Part shown: in pieces, positions 43,226 to 55,732 of the stretch | How positions within the stretch are numbered: position 1 is the first letter of the stretch | Layout: each line of letters opens with the position of its first letter | NCBI GenBank assembly: GCA_028023455.1 | Contig: JAQFVV010006215.1 | Location: 1,188,580-1,252,579, forward strand | Length of the DNA stretch: 64,000 nucleotides | Origin: Epiperipatus broadwayi | Taxonomy: Eukaryota; Onychophora; Udeonychophora; Euonychophora; Peripatidae | Direction of reading: 5' to 3' | Made by a program: the position numbers and the translations under genes | Notes under the pieces: generated by a model | Seen by the model: the letters and a program-made list of their open reading frames with translations, nothing else | The model's database searches: none | Told to the model about the DNA's origin: nothing

Positions 43226-45111
43226 GCCTGTACAATGTATTAATTAACAAAGTAAAAAAAAATCCTCATTTTAAATTTTGTAACAAACATTTAAATGATA
43301 TATATTTTCATCAATTTTATTTGCTTTAGATTATGTCAATTGTCTTAAAAGGTAGCTTCTATAAAGGTTTTTTTCTGCTTTAATGCAAAACATCGAACAT
43401 CGATACAAAAATATAAAAAGGTCGCCATAGATAATAAGCAATATATATAAATGTGCACATACGTGCATAATTTTAAAAAGAATATTGCTGTTATAAATAA
43501 AATATATAAATGTACACACACACGCATAATTAAAAAAATATATATTGCTATTATATATTACACAATCTTTAGTCATGAAAGAGTTATTTAGGGTATTAAC
43601 CAGCAGAGTTTTTAAATAGTGATATTTTTAGTGATCTCTCAAGAACTGCTTAACCATTTAAAATGATGATGTTTTGTTTATAAGAACCATCTCAAAAACC
43701 TATTTTGCTTTTTATCAAGAAAAAATGATTACAAGTAAACTACAAAATTTAATTTTTTACAATTACCTACTTCAGACTGACTTGGGAACAAATAACATTC
43801 TAATCTAATGTAATAGTATTAAGTTCTGTTTGATTTTGAAAACAACATAGAAGAGTTGTGTTAAAAAGAAATCTAACTCTTTTCTGTTGGGAAAATCAAA
43901 TTATCAGTATTTCTTTTTAAAATCAATTATTAAATTTTATATGAAAGCATGTTCAAAAGCAGCGTATATAATTTTTTTTTCGAAACATACATTTATTTAT
44001 TTATCTTTTCGCAATAAAAAATAGATAAATAAATTTAATATGTATTTCTGAATATTAATCAAATGAAGTAGAAGGCAAATTATTATTAAATTAAAAATAG
44101 ATATTTGTTTAAATTTTGACCTTTATGAGATAGATTGAGTGAATAAAGTTGCATAATTATTTTCAGGTTTGTTGGCTCCTAGAATTTATTTTAAGGTACT
44201 ACGTATTTAAAATGAATTGTCAGCCAATAATTTAATCAATATTTTCATTCTGAATTTTATTTTATAAACCTTTGGATTGTTTTTTGATCATCATCAGTAG
44301 CTTATCATATTTAGAATAATAATAGATTTTAAACCTTGAGCATATATTGGAAAATGGTTCTTAAGATGCTACACATTATTACAAATAATTTGGAAGAGTT
44401 TACATACTTTGTATTTAGCGTGCATGTACCTTCCATGCTTATGATCTGGGAGTTTGAGTTCCAGCCAGATGAATCTTTAAAGCAATTTCAAGTCACAAAC
44501 AAGCTTAGAATTTTTTTTTTATGTATGCAGTTTGTAGCTACTCTATTTAATCATCAAAAATTGGTCAGAAAATGGGTATCTAGTTATTCTTAGTTATAGA
44601 GTAATGATGCCAGGTTAATCTATGTTAGTATGTATACAGATATGCTGATTATAAAAATAAAAAATATACTATAGTATGATATCACTTTCATTGTTAAAGG
44701 AAGGCGGGATATCATTCTCCTATAGGCACTGAAATCATGGCTCTTAATGCATGCTTCACAATTGAAACATGCAAGTACACTAGATAGATCCATAAATAAA
44801 TAGATACATAGACAAACAGATAGAGATAGATAAATGTATGATAGATAAACAGAAAGCCCATAGTTACATAGGCAGGTAGATATAGATTGTGTACTTTTAA
44901 CATACATTTTACAATTCCCATGCATATGTATAACATTTCATTTTACTGATTATATCAAAGTAAATAGATACTTTTAAAAACATGTAAACTTTATATATTA
45001 AAAAAAAACCTGGAGTATAATGTAGAATTTAAAAAATCAGAACTTTTTATCATTAATAGATCATGCCATTTCTATATAGTTCACCATCAATTCTTGCTAT
45101 TGATCACAAAG
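43226..45111. other. AT-rich spacer with a GATA-type microsatellite
   Basis: About 1.9 kb without a gene. 44775-44860 is an imperfect run of TAGATA/GATAGA words. An isolated hairpin-like word on the minus strand at 44290 is discussed under rejected items. Confidence 0.45.
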
Positions 45112-45203
45112 TTGGTGGCCGAGTGGTTAGCACAGCTGCCTTACAAGCAGTTGTTCCGGGTTCATTTCCTGGCTGATTCTTTGACACATGAAAAAAAAAA
45201 AGA
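45112..45203 (+). mobile_element. tRNA-derived SINE
   Basis: TGGCCGAGTGG is a perfect Pol III A box (TRGYNNARNGG); GGTTCATTTCC about 45 bp on is a B-box-like match. The body ends TTTGACACATG followed by an A11 run. The tRNA-like GGTGGCCGAGTGGTTAGCAC head suggests a Leu/Ser-type or related tRNA ancestor. Confidence 0.82.
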
Positions 45204-45554
45204 GCAAATGACTTAGTCATGCTGTAAAAATTTGTTTTAATACCTATCACATAACTTGTTTACAGGTTTACTGTAAAATTAATGGCCAACGTGATTGCAG
45301 AATATGCAATCTTTTTATGGCGGAATGCAACCTTCAGTCATGTGTCTTAATCACATTTCGTAAATTAGGACCTGGTCATTTACATAAAAAATATCAAATT
45401 ATACGTAAATCTCTTTTATTACAATATTACCTTTTATTGGTATCAAATGATTCAATAAATTAAATTTTTGGATACTTCTTTTTTAAAAAGATATTTGTAT
45501 GATCAACTTTTATAATTATATATATATACTTAATATAAAGTAGAGTACTGCTTG
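45204..45554. other. AT-rich spacer
   Basis: Nothing recognisable. Confidence 0.4.
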
Positions 45555-45750
45555 TATTTATGTGTGGAGATAGTTATCTAGACCAACTGATGATTGCTGA
45601 TTTAGCATGAAATACGTATATTGGTGATTATTTATCTTTTCAACATGTGTGTAATCAGGTGGGTCAGCAATATGAGTTGGCACTGAGAACAGTGGGTTGT
45701 GAAAATCTGAGTTCAAATCCTGCATATATTACATATATAAATGCATGTTT
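45555..45750 (+). mobile_element. Family A copy, 5'-truncated
   Basis: Begins near GTGTGGAGATAG and runs through the ribozyme to GAGTTCAAATCCTGCATAT. Same subfamily as 43.0 kb. Confidence 0.74.
45582..45625 (+). ncRNA. Hammerhead-like motif, family A
   Basis: ACCAA, CTGATGA (45587-45593), TTGCT-GATTT-AGCAT, GAAA, ATACGTAT, A, TTGGT. Core and stem III palindrome intact. Confidence 0.7.
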
Positions 45751-46289
45751 AAGCCTGTATAATGTATTTATAGATTTAAGTAACTTTTCAATTATCAATG
45801 TTGATTTATAAATATTATTTTAAATTGTTTGTTTTATGATTAGCATTTCTACTGTCATCTGCTTTTAAAAACATATGTACACATATGTATGTAATTAGAA
45901 AACTACTGACCATTTTTGCACCAATAAATAATAATAATCTGAGAGGTTATTGCTCACAAGTTCATAAAAAGTTTGAGCACTAGAACTAACAGTGATGGTC
46001 TTTGATCCATAGATTTTGATCTTCAGAATCCTTCACTATATTACTGCAACAAATAATATAAGTCACCATGTTCCAATGGAAACATAAATTAGTATCAACA
46101 TTACAATTTATTTTTATTTTAAATACAAACATCTTCTTCTCAAATGTATGAAATGTTGTTTTCTAGTGTTAATTGTGTTTATATGTAATATAATGATATA
46201 ATCAGTTTCTTGGTGTTAAGTGATGCTCAAGGAACAAATACAATAGTCTTAGCACAACATTTATTACAATAGACAAAATCTAATTATAG
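45751..46289. other. AT-rich spacer
   Basis: Nothing recognisable. Confidence 0.4.
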
Positions 46290-46530
46290 GAAATTTGAAC
46301 ACAGAATTTCAAGCTCCCTTCAGCTATCCACTCTATCTCATACAACCTATACACATGACCTCATAAATGTGAAAAAAATAACTGATCTCTAACATATGTA
46401 TTTTATGCTGAGACAGAACTCGTCAATTACTCAAATTGTCTTCCATATATATATATAATCAGTACTCCTTTTATATTAAAATAACAAATCTTCAAACTTT
46501 AATGGATTGGCATCCATAGATGATAATCAA
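46290..46530 (-). repeat. Family A, old degenerate copy
   Basis: TTGAACACAGAATTTCAAGC, ACTGATCTCTAACATATG and CTTTAATGGATTGGC mark the family; the ribozyme region around 46405-46435 is eroded. Closest in style to the 1.3-kb copy. Confidence 0.62.
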
Positions 46531-46991
46531 TCCAGGAATCATTAACAGTGCAGTAATATTTTTAACTTTATCAAACTAATATATTTTTTTTATCTCAACT
46601 AAATTCAACCAAGAATTTTTAACTTTTTCTAGTAACACTAGAAATTATTGGTAGAGTTATGAAAAATTGCTTGTTTTACTGAGGGAAAGTCTCATTAATA
46701 GCTTTGGCCTATATAAAAGATATATTATTTTACTTACATAATCAGAATAATAATGATTGGATAAAAAAGTTGGCACACACTTAGGCTATCAATATTTTGA
46801 GAAAAGATAGTGTTGTGACTTTATGTTGATGTGAATATGTTTCAACAATTTTGAATTTATTTGAAATTTATGTATCAATGATCATACAAAATTTTTTTCA
46901 CAGGTCACTTGCATCAAATAGGTATAATTACAACTAATATCACTTTGTAATTGCCCATTTACTTATGACATATTTTCTTTCCCATTATGTG

Positions 46992-48530
46992 CAAGTACCT
47001 CACCTCCTATATCTATTATATCTTCTAAATTGCGCAGAATTTTAAATGAAGAAGTGAGACATACAATTAAATGTATGAAGAAAGGAAAGGCTCCAGGTAA
47101 TGATGGAATTATAATTGATATATTAAAAGAAGCAGATAAAGAAATAAAAAATTTTTTTAGCAAAGTTATATACCAAATGTCTAAATGATAAAGATGTACC
47201 GGATGATTGGAAGAATGCAGTATTAATATTAATATTTAAAAAAGGTGATAAAGAAGATATTAGAAATTACAGACCTATCAGCCTTTTATCAGTTTTATAC
47301 AAAATTTTTATTAAGATAATTACAACTCATCTACAGAGAACATTGGATTTCCACCAACCAAGAGAAGAAGCTGGAATTAAAAGTGGTTTTAGTACAATAA
47401 ATCATATCTAGGTATTGAGAGAAGTTAGAGAAAGGACAAATGAATATGAGTCGCCGTTATGCTTTGGATTTGTAGATTATGAAAAGGTATTTAATTCTAT
47501 AAACATTTTTTCAGTGATTAAAGCATTGGATCATCAAGGTATAGATCCATGATATTGTCATATTTTAAAGAATATTTATAAAAATGCAACAGTAATGATT
47601 AGAATACTTAATGATACTAGAAAAGTCAACATTGAGAAGGGTGTATGTAAGACAGGGTGACTCCATATCTCCAAAACTTTTTAAAGCAGTTCTGCAAGAA
47701 ATATTTTGTGGATTAAAATGGGAAGCTAAAGGAGTGAAAGTAAATGGACATTATTTAAGTCATTTAGATTTTGAAAATGATATAGTTGTTTTTGCAAATA
47801 ATGCTTTAGAGCTGCAGAAAATGTTGCAGGAGTTATCAGATGAAAGTAGGACAAAAGATAAAAAGATTAAAGTAATGTTTAATGGATTTTCTCAAAATAT
47901 GAAAATAAAGATTGATTATGATGAGTTAGAATAATGTTAACAGCTACAAATATCTTGGTCAGATTATTAATACAGATGGAAACATATTGTATAAAATTAA
48001 TCATAGAATTAAACTTGGTTGGAGTGTTTTTGGTAGAAATAACTTTATGCTAAAAGGAAATATGCCTATGTGTTTGAAAAGGAAGGTTTTTAATAAATGT
48101 GTTTTACCCGTTCTTACTTATGGATCTGAGACTTGGACACTTAATAGAAGAGCAATACAGAGACTTCAGACTACTCAAAGAAGTATGGATAGATGCATGT
48201 TGGGAGTAACAAGAAGAGATTGAAAACACAATATATGGGTAAGAGAACAAACAGATGTTACTGACCTCATTGAAAAAATTAAAAGACTGAAGTGGAGTTG
48301 GGCTGGACATATTGCTAGAAAAGATGATAATAGATGGACAATTGAAATTTTAAACTGGATTCCAAGAGATTGTAAAAGACCCAGAAAGAGACCACATATG
48401 AGATGGATGGATGAAATAAGAAAGTGTGTAGGGGTCATGTGGAGAAGAGAAACTAAAGATCAGAGAAGATGGATTAAACTTGGAGAGATCTTTATCGTGC
48501 AGTGAATTGATAATGGTTGATGATGATGGT
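46992..48530 (+). pseudogene. 5'-truncated RTE retrotransposon copy
   Basis: Starts at GTACCTCACCTCCTATATC, equivalent to about 15700 in the full element, and ends TTGATGATGATGGTGATA. It has the GKAPGNDGI and NYRPISLLSVLYKI blocks, motif A as DYEKVFNSI (catalytic Asp changed), a frameshifted motif B, the catalytic box as FEND instead of FADD, the TYGSETWTLNRRAIQRLQ block and the WAGHIAR block. Many stops. Useful as an outgroup for dating the 13.9-kb copy. Confidence 0.87.
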
Positions 48531-48596
48531 GATATATATAATACAAATAAAATGTCCGTTAATTAAAAAACTATTGTAATAACAATAAAAATAATT

Positions 48597-48775
48597 AATA
48601 TAACAGTAATTAACTATTATATACAGTCTTTCAATTTGTAGAAGTACTTTGGGTTATTTCCTTAATCTGCCTCAACTGCCATTACATTCAAAATTTAATG
48701 GCAGTTGAGGCAAATCTTAAGAAAGTACTTCTGCAGATTGAAAGCCTGTATATAATAGTTAATTACTGTTATATT
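48597..48775. mobile_element. Small perfect-looking hairpin MITE (~175 bp)
   Basis: AATATAACAGTAATTAACTAT through TGCCTCAACTGCCATTA is repeated inverted after a ~14-bp loop (centre near 48686). Confidence 0.7.
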
Positions 48776-48782
48776 TATTATT

Positions 48783-48831
48783 TTTATTATATATATATAT
48801 ATATATATAAAAATATATAACTTTCAGTTCA

Positions 48832-48875
<44 letters not shown>

Positions 48876-48888
48876 CTGAACTGAAAGT
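48783..48888. repeat. TA microsatellite inside a 13-bp inverted repeat
   Basis: Two TA tracts (48783-48809 and 48833-48874). The second is flanked exactly by ACTTTCAGTTCAG (48820-48832) and CTGAACTGAAAGT (48876-48888). Confidence 0.72.
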
Positions 48889-48899
48889 AACTGCATCTC

Positions 48900-49385
48900 T
48901 CCTGAGTTATGTAAGCATCAATCAACTGTGAAAAGATAGCTATCTATCCTTTACTTCTGTTGGTATTTAAATTTAGTTCATTGATTTTATTCTAAATAAG
49001 ATAGTAAATTCCGATTGATAATTTAGTTTATGTACAGAATAAATATTCTGAAATCACTATCCATATATTAAGAGGATCAAGGCAGAACCCAAATTTTAAC
49101 AACCTCCAAATATATAGTGAAATGTAATAGTGAGTTATGTAAACTGACATTTTATTTGATATTTGGAAGTTGTTAAAATTGGAGCTCTACCTTGATTCTC
49201 TGAATAGTTGAATAGTGATTTCAGATTATTTATTTTGTACATAAATTAAGATAACAGACAGAAAATACTCTTATTTAGAATAATGTCAATGAACTAATAT
49301 TAAATACCAATAGAACTAAAGGATAGATTAGTATCATTTTAACTTGTTATAGTTGATTGATGTTCACATAACTCATTGTGAGGTG
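48900..49385. mobile_element. Foldback element with ~230-bp arms
   Basis: TGAGTTATGTAAGCATCAATC at the left matches GATTGATGTTCACATAACTCA at the right, and the inner blocks (GATAG-TATCCTTTA, AGTTCATTGA, TTCTAAATAAG, TACAGAATAAATA-TCTGAAATCACTA) follow in mirrored order to a centre near 49130. Confidence 0.7.
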
Positions 49386-49637
49386 TAGTTAAATTATGGC
49401 TATTTATTATATATATATTGAATTAAATATTTCTATGGTTTATATAATAATGAATAAAAATGAGATAATATCCATGAAAATAGAGATAAACATTAACTTT
49501 TGTTGTTATTAAGAAATTATCAATTACCATTCATTGACAACTCCTGAGGCTAAGCAAGTTTTTCTAACTAAGTTACAATAGCTCTTTTGTTGGGGTTCTT
49601 TTGTTGAAGTTATGGCTACTTAATATATATATATATT
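49386..49637. other. AT-rich spacer
   Basis: Nothing recognisable. Confidence 0.35.
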
Positions 49638-49760
49638 ATAATGATCAGGGTTGATCTTGAGTCTTACCATATCTGCCTTACAGGGCGCCACCAGGCCATT
49701 CAAACCTGGAAAATTTATATAGTAGGCAGATACTTAAGATCCAATTTTTTTTTATTATAG
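49638..49760 (+). repeat. SINE-like repeat, copy 1
   Basis: Shares GATCTTGAGTCTT-CCATA, CACCAGGCCATTC-AACCTGG and TTTATATAGTAGGCAGATAC with 53915-54010. GGTCAGGTGG and ATTCGAACC (second copy) are one mismatch each from Pol III A and B boxes, so a tRNA-derived SINE is likely. Confidence 0.55.
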
Positions 49761-50130
49761 ACCATTAGCCCCAGTCACTAGCTCATGGAGCAGAAGAGAT
49801 AATGTATACTTTATTTTTAAAGAAACAAAGATAATAAAAAATAAGAATAAGCCACTGCCAGATTAACAATATATAGAAACATTTATTTTGCACATATATA
49901 AAATTTAGAATTATTTTAGTATAATGTTTACTTTATAATTTGATTTACATTTTAACTTTTGATTTTATAAGTTTGCACAGATGAATTTATTAATATTTTA
50001 TTAGAGTGTCGAGTATGGATAAACTACATAGATTGCACTCGAAAAAGAAAATATTCTATATTCCTTATTTAACCATAGGCCATAAGTTCGCAATCAAACT
50101 AACCCCAATCTACCTGATATATCGATGTAT
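49761..50130. other. AT-rich spacer
   Basis: Nothing recognisable. Confidence 0.35.
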
Positions 50131-50450
50131 TCAAGGCAGCATGAATATGACTGCACAAACCACACTGTCAGAAATATACATCTGAACAGCGTGGTTATTT
50201 AGAAAAAAAATATCCCTCATCCAGTACAGGAATGCTACATGTGTCTGGTGAGAAGAACAATACAAAAAAAACTCCATAAGAAGAGATTTTGGTCCTTTTT
50301 GCTGGCTTATGATCCCATTCCATAGGCTAAAAAGGTGATCCAAGGAGCAGAGAATACCATCTGCTTCCAATGGTCAGTAAGAAATGGGACTTATTTTGCT
50401 CAAGTGTGGCATATAATGTGATCCTACATGAAGTGGATCTTCATGCTATA
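50131..50450 (-). pseudogene. L1-like LINE C-terminal remnant
   Basis: On the minus strand, HYMPHLSKISPIS, a stop, then LEADGILCSLDHLFSLWNGI and a LLMEFFLYCSSH tail follow the order of L1/Tx1-type ORF2 ends, where a TP-x-LxKIxPxxS...CWRC...G...HxFW.C motif sits. The Cys pair is degraded and there is an in-frame TGA. A 79-codon stretch (50131-50370) is open. Family call is tentative. Confidence 0.42.
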
Positions 50451-50816
50451 TTTATTAATTACACCAATGCATCCATTCCATTGACTCAATTTAACTGCAA
50501 AACAAATAACCTAAGATTTTCCCTCCCTTAAACTAACATAATTTATGAATCTATGCAGCCATTCATGCCTGACTTAAATTTAACATGATTTAATTAAAGT
50601 TTTAGCTTAATATGAAAAAAAAACAAAAACATGATAAACATTTAAAAGAATGGAAAAATTAAATTAATGGAAATGATTTTAAAACTACATATGATAAAAA
50701 TAATTATTAATTATTTAATTTGGTCAGATAGGAATTTATATTTCTATTTAAATATTGGAAATATTTATACTTAATGTTCATGAATTATATATATATAGTT
50801 CTTATATATAATTCAT

Positions 50817-50860
<44 letters not shown>

Positions 50861-50904
50861 CTTACAGTTTAAAAGTCCATCCTTAATAGTTGCTTGTAAT
50901 TGGG
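50451..50904. other. AT-rich spacer with TA microsatellites
   Basis: 50785-50795 and 50818-50858 are TA runs around GTTCTTATATATAATTCAT. Confidence 0.5.
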
Positions 50905-51150
50905 ATCCAATGTTAATTCCCACAACATCCTGGGGGAGAATGGTATGCTGTTTGCCAGTCTATTGGTATTCATCCGGAGGTCCTTTGTGGTAGCTAGTAT
51001 AGTTCTTTGCAGTACCCTGATGTCCTGGCATCCGCAATATAGGAAAATGATATTTCACTTCTTTTCTTTGGAAAAACTGAAGGGATTGAAAATGAATCTT
51101 TTCAATCCCTTCTCCTTCAACTCTCCCAGACTTAAACACATATAGCACAC
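50905..51150 (+). repeat. Repeat related to the 54.0-kb SINE-like element
   Basis: GATCCA-TGTTAATTCC, CTGGGGGAGAA-GGTATGCTG and TCTATTGGTATTCATC match 54010-54095; this copy lacks the tRNA-like head and continues with GGAGGTCCTTTGTGGTAGC. The overlapping ORFs on both strands are probably not genes. Confidence 0.5.
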
Positions 51151-51629
51151 CTAATATTTTATTTCCAATTTTTTCCTTTTTATATTAAAATTGTGAATTA
51201 ACTGGACATGATGTCATTATGATGATGATCCTTTCACTGTGGTCCATTTCCTGAGGAATTTTTTTATTGGCTATTCTGTTCTTATTGTTTTTCTCTCCTA
51301 TCTGACCTTTAATTATAAATTTTGAGATGCCCAAGGGCTAGTTTACTTAAGACTAATTAAAAATAATAATTTCCATATTTTAGCCTTTTACACAATAGTA
51401 AGTAATTAAATTTTGTACATTCTTAAAGTAATATTTACTAAGGCTGTACCTTAGGAATAAGCATCTGAAAAATTCGAAGGTAGGGACCTCTACAGGTCTT
51501 AAACACAAGCTTAAAGATATATTTTTATCTTTAAATCTTTAAGTTTTTGTTAAAAATTTAGTTTTAAAATACTTTTTTAAAAATAAAGTTTTCTTTTAAT
51601 AATTTTCCATCTGTGCATTTTTATATATA
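51151..51629. other. AT-rich spacer
   Basis: Nothing recognisable. Confidence 0.35.
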
Positions 51630-52937
51630 CACCTGGGTCTCATTTATGCGGTAGATAGGTTCTTCAGAAAATGTGCACAAAAGAAATCGCACAAAAATAG
51701 ACTTGACTTACCTTGAAAAATGGGGGATACGTACTGTAATTTTCCAAAAATCACATAAAAGCAAAAGCAACAACGTAAAATTACTTTAAAATTCACATAA
51801 AAAAATAAAAGAAAATATGACTAATAAAAAATTTCAAATTTGAAAAAAATTGATACAAGACAAACTTTTTTTACTTTTTTTATTAACTACAGTATTTAAT
51901 TTTATTCAAAACAATATATTTTTATGCGTAATTTACATTTTTTTCATACATGTACGGTATTTTAATTATCGCTATTTAAGACATCAGATTCATCATGATG
52001 TGATGTGATGTGAGGTACTGTAGCTTCGCATTAAATGAAGTCAAGAGGAAATACAACTAAAATGTTTTCCAATCGCTGTTGATCCTTTTCATTTCGCTTA
52101 GCGATCTAAAATTGAAATTTTTGTTTCCAAAGAAATTCTTTTTCTTGGGTGTTTTTTTCTCTCCATTAGAGTAAACTAAAAGTTTAAAATAAAAATAAGA
52201 ACTTAGATTTATGATAATAAAAAAACACAGATTCACCACTGTTGGGAAAAATTTATAAAACTAACAATTAAAAATTAAATTTTTATTTTTGTTTTTAATT
52301 TTTTAATTTTCAATTCCATTTAAAAATCAAATTTCATCATTTCACATCATGTTACATAATTTTTAAATTATTAATTACAATTAAAAATCATATTTTAATT
52401 GTCAAATTTAATTGTGCTCACTGCTGTTACTCACCTTTTAAAAATAAACTTGCGGACACTAAATGTTTAATTGATTACATACTCTTTTTATAAAAAGCAA
52501 AAATAGAATGTGATTTAAAATGCAAAAACAACAACATACATAGTATTTTTCATCTATAACATTTGAACAGATTTACATTATAGTCTTGTAAAATTTAATG
52601 GGTGTATATAAAATGGGGAAATTCTGATTTTAAGTGAATTATGAACTTCTTTATTGCATAAAATCTATTACAATACTATTATAATGTGCTAAAAATATTG
52701 AAATTATTAGATGGAAGTCGAACTCCGATAAGGCGCTATTACTTTAATTATGATGTGAGTGCACAAAATTTATAATATTTAAAGTAATAGCACATTATTG
52801 GAGCTCAACTTCTGATCTAATAATTTTATCACATAAAAGAAAACTACATACAAAGATATTAAAAAGAAACATGAATTGCATAACTTCAAAATTGCATTAA
52901 ATAAATCCGCATAAAATGAGACCTGGGGGTATACGAG
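51630..52937. mobile_element. mariner/pogo-type non-autonomous DNA element, copy 1 (~1.3 kb)
   Basis: Ends read TA-CACCTGGGTCTCATTTATG and CATAAAATGAGACCTGGGGG-TA: inverted ends of about 25 bp with a TA duplication, as for Tc1/mariner-superfamily elements. An internal hairpin (GGAAGTCGAACTCCGATAA... and inverse, about 52705-52830) is shared with copy 2. No transposase ORF. Confidence 0.75.
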
Positions 52938-53489
52938 TTTAGGTGACTTTTAATTTTTAATTCTTAAAAAAAAAAGTTTTTATTTGCAAACTTTTTATTT
53001 TTAAATTCTAATTTTATTTAAAATAATGTAACAGCATGTGTGCCCATTACATATCAGTAAACTTGCATAAACAAAAAAAAAATTTACTTAGGGTTAGTAA
53101 TTAAGGTACACGATTAATGACATCAATTTACAAAGACATTCGGTTAGTAATTTTATAAAAAGAGATTACATACACGCACAAAAAAATGTTGACTATCATT
53201 TTCCTATGAACCATCTATGCTTACACCTCCCCCCCCCAAGAGTTCCCTTTTCTCTACATTTCATTCTAACACTCGGCTGACAAGCAAATTATTTATTTAG
53301 GAAGGTTGCCTACATTTTAAGAAATAATGAGTTTATACATGTATATTGGCAGCACAATTATATATACCACCAACTTATTTATGATTAATTGAAATGCTTA
53401 AGTAGGGTTACACTGAGGTAGATTCCCAAAAGACACTCATCGTGAGGCACCACTTTTACAATCTTAAACTTACATGGCTGTGTGCACCT
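52938..53489. other. AT-rich spacer
   Basis: Nothing recognisable; a C9 run lies at 53228-53237. Confidence 0.35.
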
Positions 53490-53640
53490 ATACACATTAA
53501 AGCATAATATATAGGGTATATGAGCACAGACTTTCACTGCACCCACCACTCTCCACTCTATCTTATAACACTGATATACTTGAACACATATATGTTGAAA
53601 AGATAAATAATCACCAATAGACAGGTATATAATAAGCCCG
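53490..53640 (-). repeat. Family A terminal fragment
   Basis: TATAGGGTATATGAGCACAG through AATAATCACCAATAG, then an abrupt join to ACAGGTATATAATAAGCC, the opposite end of the unit. The ribozyme is deleted. Confidence 0.65.
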
Positions 53641-53914
53641 TGTTTCAATTATTAAAGCATAATATATATATATTTAAAAAAACTTATATTAATTGCAAAC
53701 TTTTGACTTTTTCTTTTTTTCTTTTTAAAAAATTACAATTTAAAATTATTAATACATTTTCTTTCTCTTGTTTAATATATGTGCTCTTTCTTTCTGGAAG
53801 TGCTTTTATAAGATTTAAAGTATATGGCTTTATGTAATTAGATAAAAATATTTCATTTAAAAAAAAATTTTCTCAGGGTACTCGTGGTTTATTATACATT
53901 GTGCCACATTGGGA

Positions 53915-54095
53915 GTCCAATTATAATGGTCAGGTGGATCTTGAGTCTTGCCATACAAGGGCCCCACCAGGCCATTCGAACCTGGAAAATTTATATAGTA
54001 GGCAGATACTTAAGTTAAGATCCAGTGTTAATTCCTGCAGCATTCTGGGGGAGAACGGTATGCTGTTTGCCATTCTATTGGTATTCATCACTGTT
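53915..54095 (+). repeat. SINE-like repeat, copy 2 (longest)
   Basis: TATAATGGTCAGGTGGATC, CTTGAGTCTTGCCATAC, CACCAGGCCATTCGAACCTGG, TAGGCAGATACTTAAG, GATCCAGTGTTAATTCC, GGTATGCTGTTTGCC. The head has near-consensus Pol III boxes; the tail matches 50905-50990. Confidence 0.6.
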
Positions 54096-55732
54096 ACAAT
54101 ATATATATATATAACTTCTCTATATCATGTGTTAAAATACAGAATATTATAGATTCTTCACCTTAACAGTTATTATCTACATATGTTATTTAAAAATCCT
54201 TTAACAAAAATAAAAAAAACTATGAAGAAGCTACTTTCATATTTACATAAGATGAACATGTAACTATATAGAAATATACAATTGCCACACACACAAAAAT
54301 AAATCTTATTAATGATAAATGAGTGAACTTATGTTGCAATATGAACTCTCTGTAAATGAAATTATTTTTTTAATGTAAGGCAGAACTGTTTCTGGTAAAA
54401 ATCAATCGCATAAACTGATATATTACTAGAAATAAGACTCAGTATATACATAATGTACAATATAATATAACTAAACTTAAATCACTAGTATAAGTTGTAT
54501 TCAAGCACTAACCATATATCATAATCTATCATTCAATTTATTTTTTTAACTATAGTTGAGTTGAAAAAAGTATATTTTTCTCTATTGAATAAAACCATTA
54601 CATTTTGAATAAAATAAAAAAAAATTCAATTGTCAGCTATAATAATTATAACTATTGAAGAAATAAACTTAAAGCTATTTGAGATACAATACCACAGCAT
54701 AAAATTCAATTAAACTATTCCCATCAAATAATAAAAGCCAAAAGAGGTACTCTTGCATCACAATGCTGTGTGAATAGACTTTAAAACACATCTGCACTAA
54801 TCTATTAATCATAGCTGGTATATATTTTTAAGCATATTTTGTCAGATAAGTTGCATATATTTTATAAGCAATATTGGAATTATTTATTTAATTATATTAT
54901 CAAGTAATTTAGACCGAAACAAGAAATTTTCCAAAGATCCCATTTTAGATGCATTAATATTTGAAATATAAAATAATCCAACCACTAATAGCAAAAGTCT
55001 AATACAAACAATCTTTACATTGCAATTTGGGATGTGTATCTAGATGTTTACATATATTGCTGATGTTATCATTTCCCAGAACAAATCTGTTAGAAGTTCT
55101 GTTATATAATCTAGTGCAAAAATTGGCAAAAAGGTAAAAATTCTGTATACATTAATCCCACTTATAGCAATTTTAGAAATCACAATGAATTTATTAAAAA
55201 TAAATTTAATTAAAAACTTAAATAAAATTGTAGCTGACAATATTGAAAAAAGAATCAAAAGACTCCGACAATACAGTCTGAAATTAGGTGATTCAATAAT
55301 CAGCCTAAACCTTTGTTGCATAGATTTATGCCAGTTTTATTATGCCAAACATATTTTTATGTTTGAGCAATAATAAAGTTTTACAATGTAATCCTCTTAC
55401 CCATATGCCCCCCACCCCTATTTTCATAATCATAATACTCTTTTATGAATGAACTTTTCACATTTTTCAAATGCTTGCAAGATAATATAACTCACATATA
55501 ATGGGAAAAAATACAAAATAAGAATATCAAATCCAATATACATATAAATTTTGGTGCATGGGTTTTTCAATTGCTACACCTTGAAAATAATGTTGAAGTA
55601 TCATGCCATTTGTTTACATAAAGCCCATTTTTAAAAAATGGCACCCAATAATTTCTACTTAAGTTTTCTATATGATGTCTTCTGGGAAGAAGATAAAACA
55701 ATAAATCAATTTGTGGTATTATATAATATACA
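54096..55732. other. AT-rich spacer
   Basis: About 1.6 kb without a recognisable gene. Overlapping ORFs at 55040-55321 (minus) and 55185-55373 (plus) have no motif; the plus frame is somewhat Lys/Leu/Cys-rich and could be an old repeat ORF. Confidence 0.4.

Noticed and set aside
44280-44310. Minus-strand CTGATGATGATC near 44290
   Set aside because: A weak GAT/ATC stem and CAAAGG instead of GAAA; too poor to call, although it may be a relic of the CTGAAGA-type group.
45112-45203. Possible functional tRNA gene
   Set aside because: A and B boxes are good but the acceptor and D/T stems do not close, there is an A tail, and several dispersed copies exist, so it is a SINE.
50900-51148. 81-codon plus and 62-codon minus ORFs
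   Set aside because: Lie in a repeat also found at 54.0 kb, where the frames are not kept.
55040-55373. Overlapping 93- and 62-codon ORFs
   Set aside because: No motif on either strand and flanking frames are closed; not enough to call a gene.
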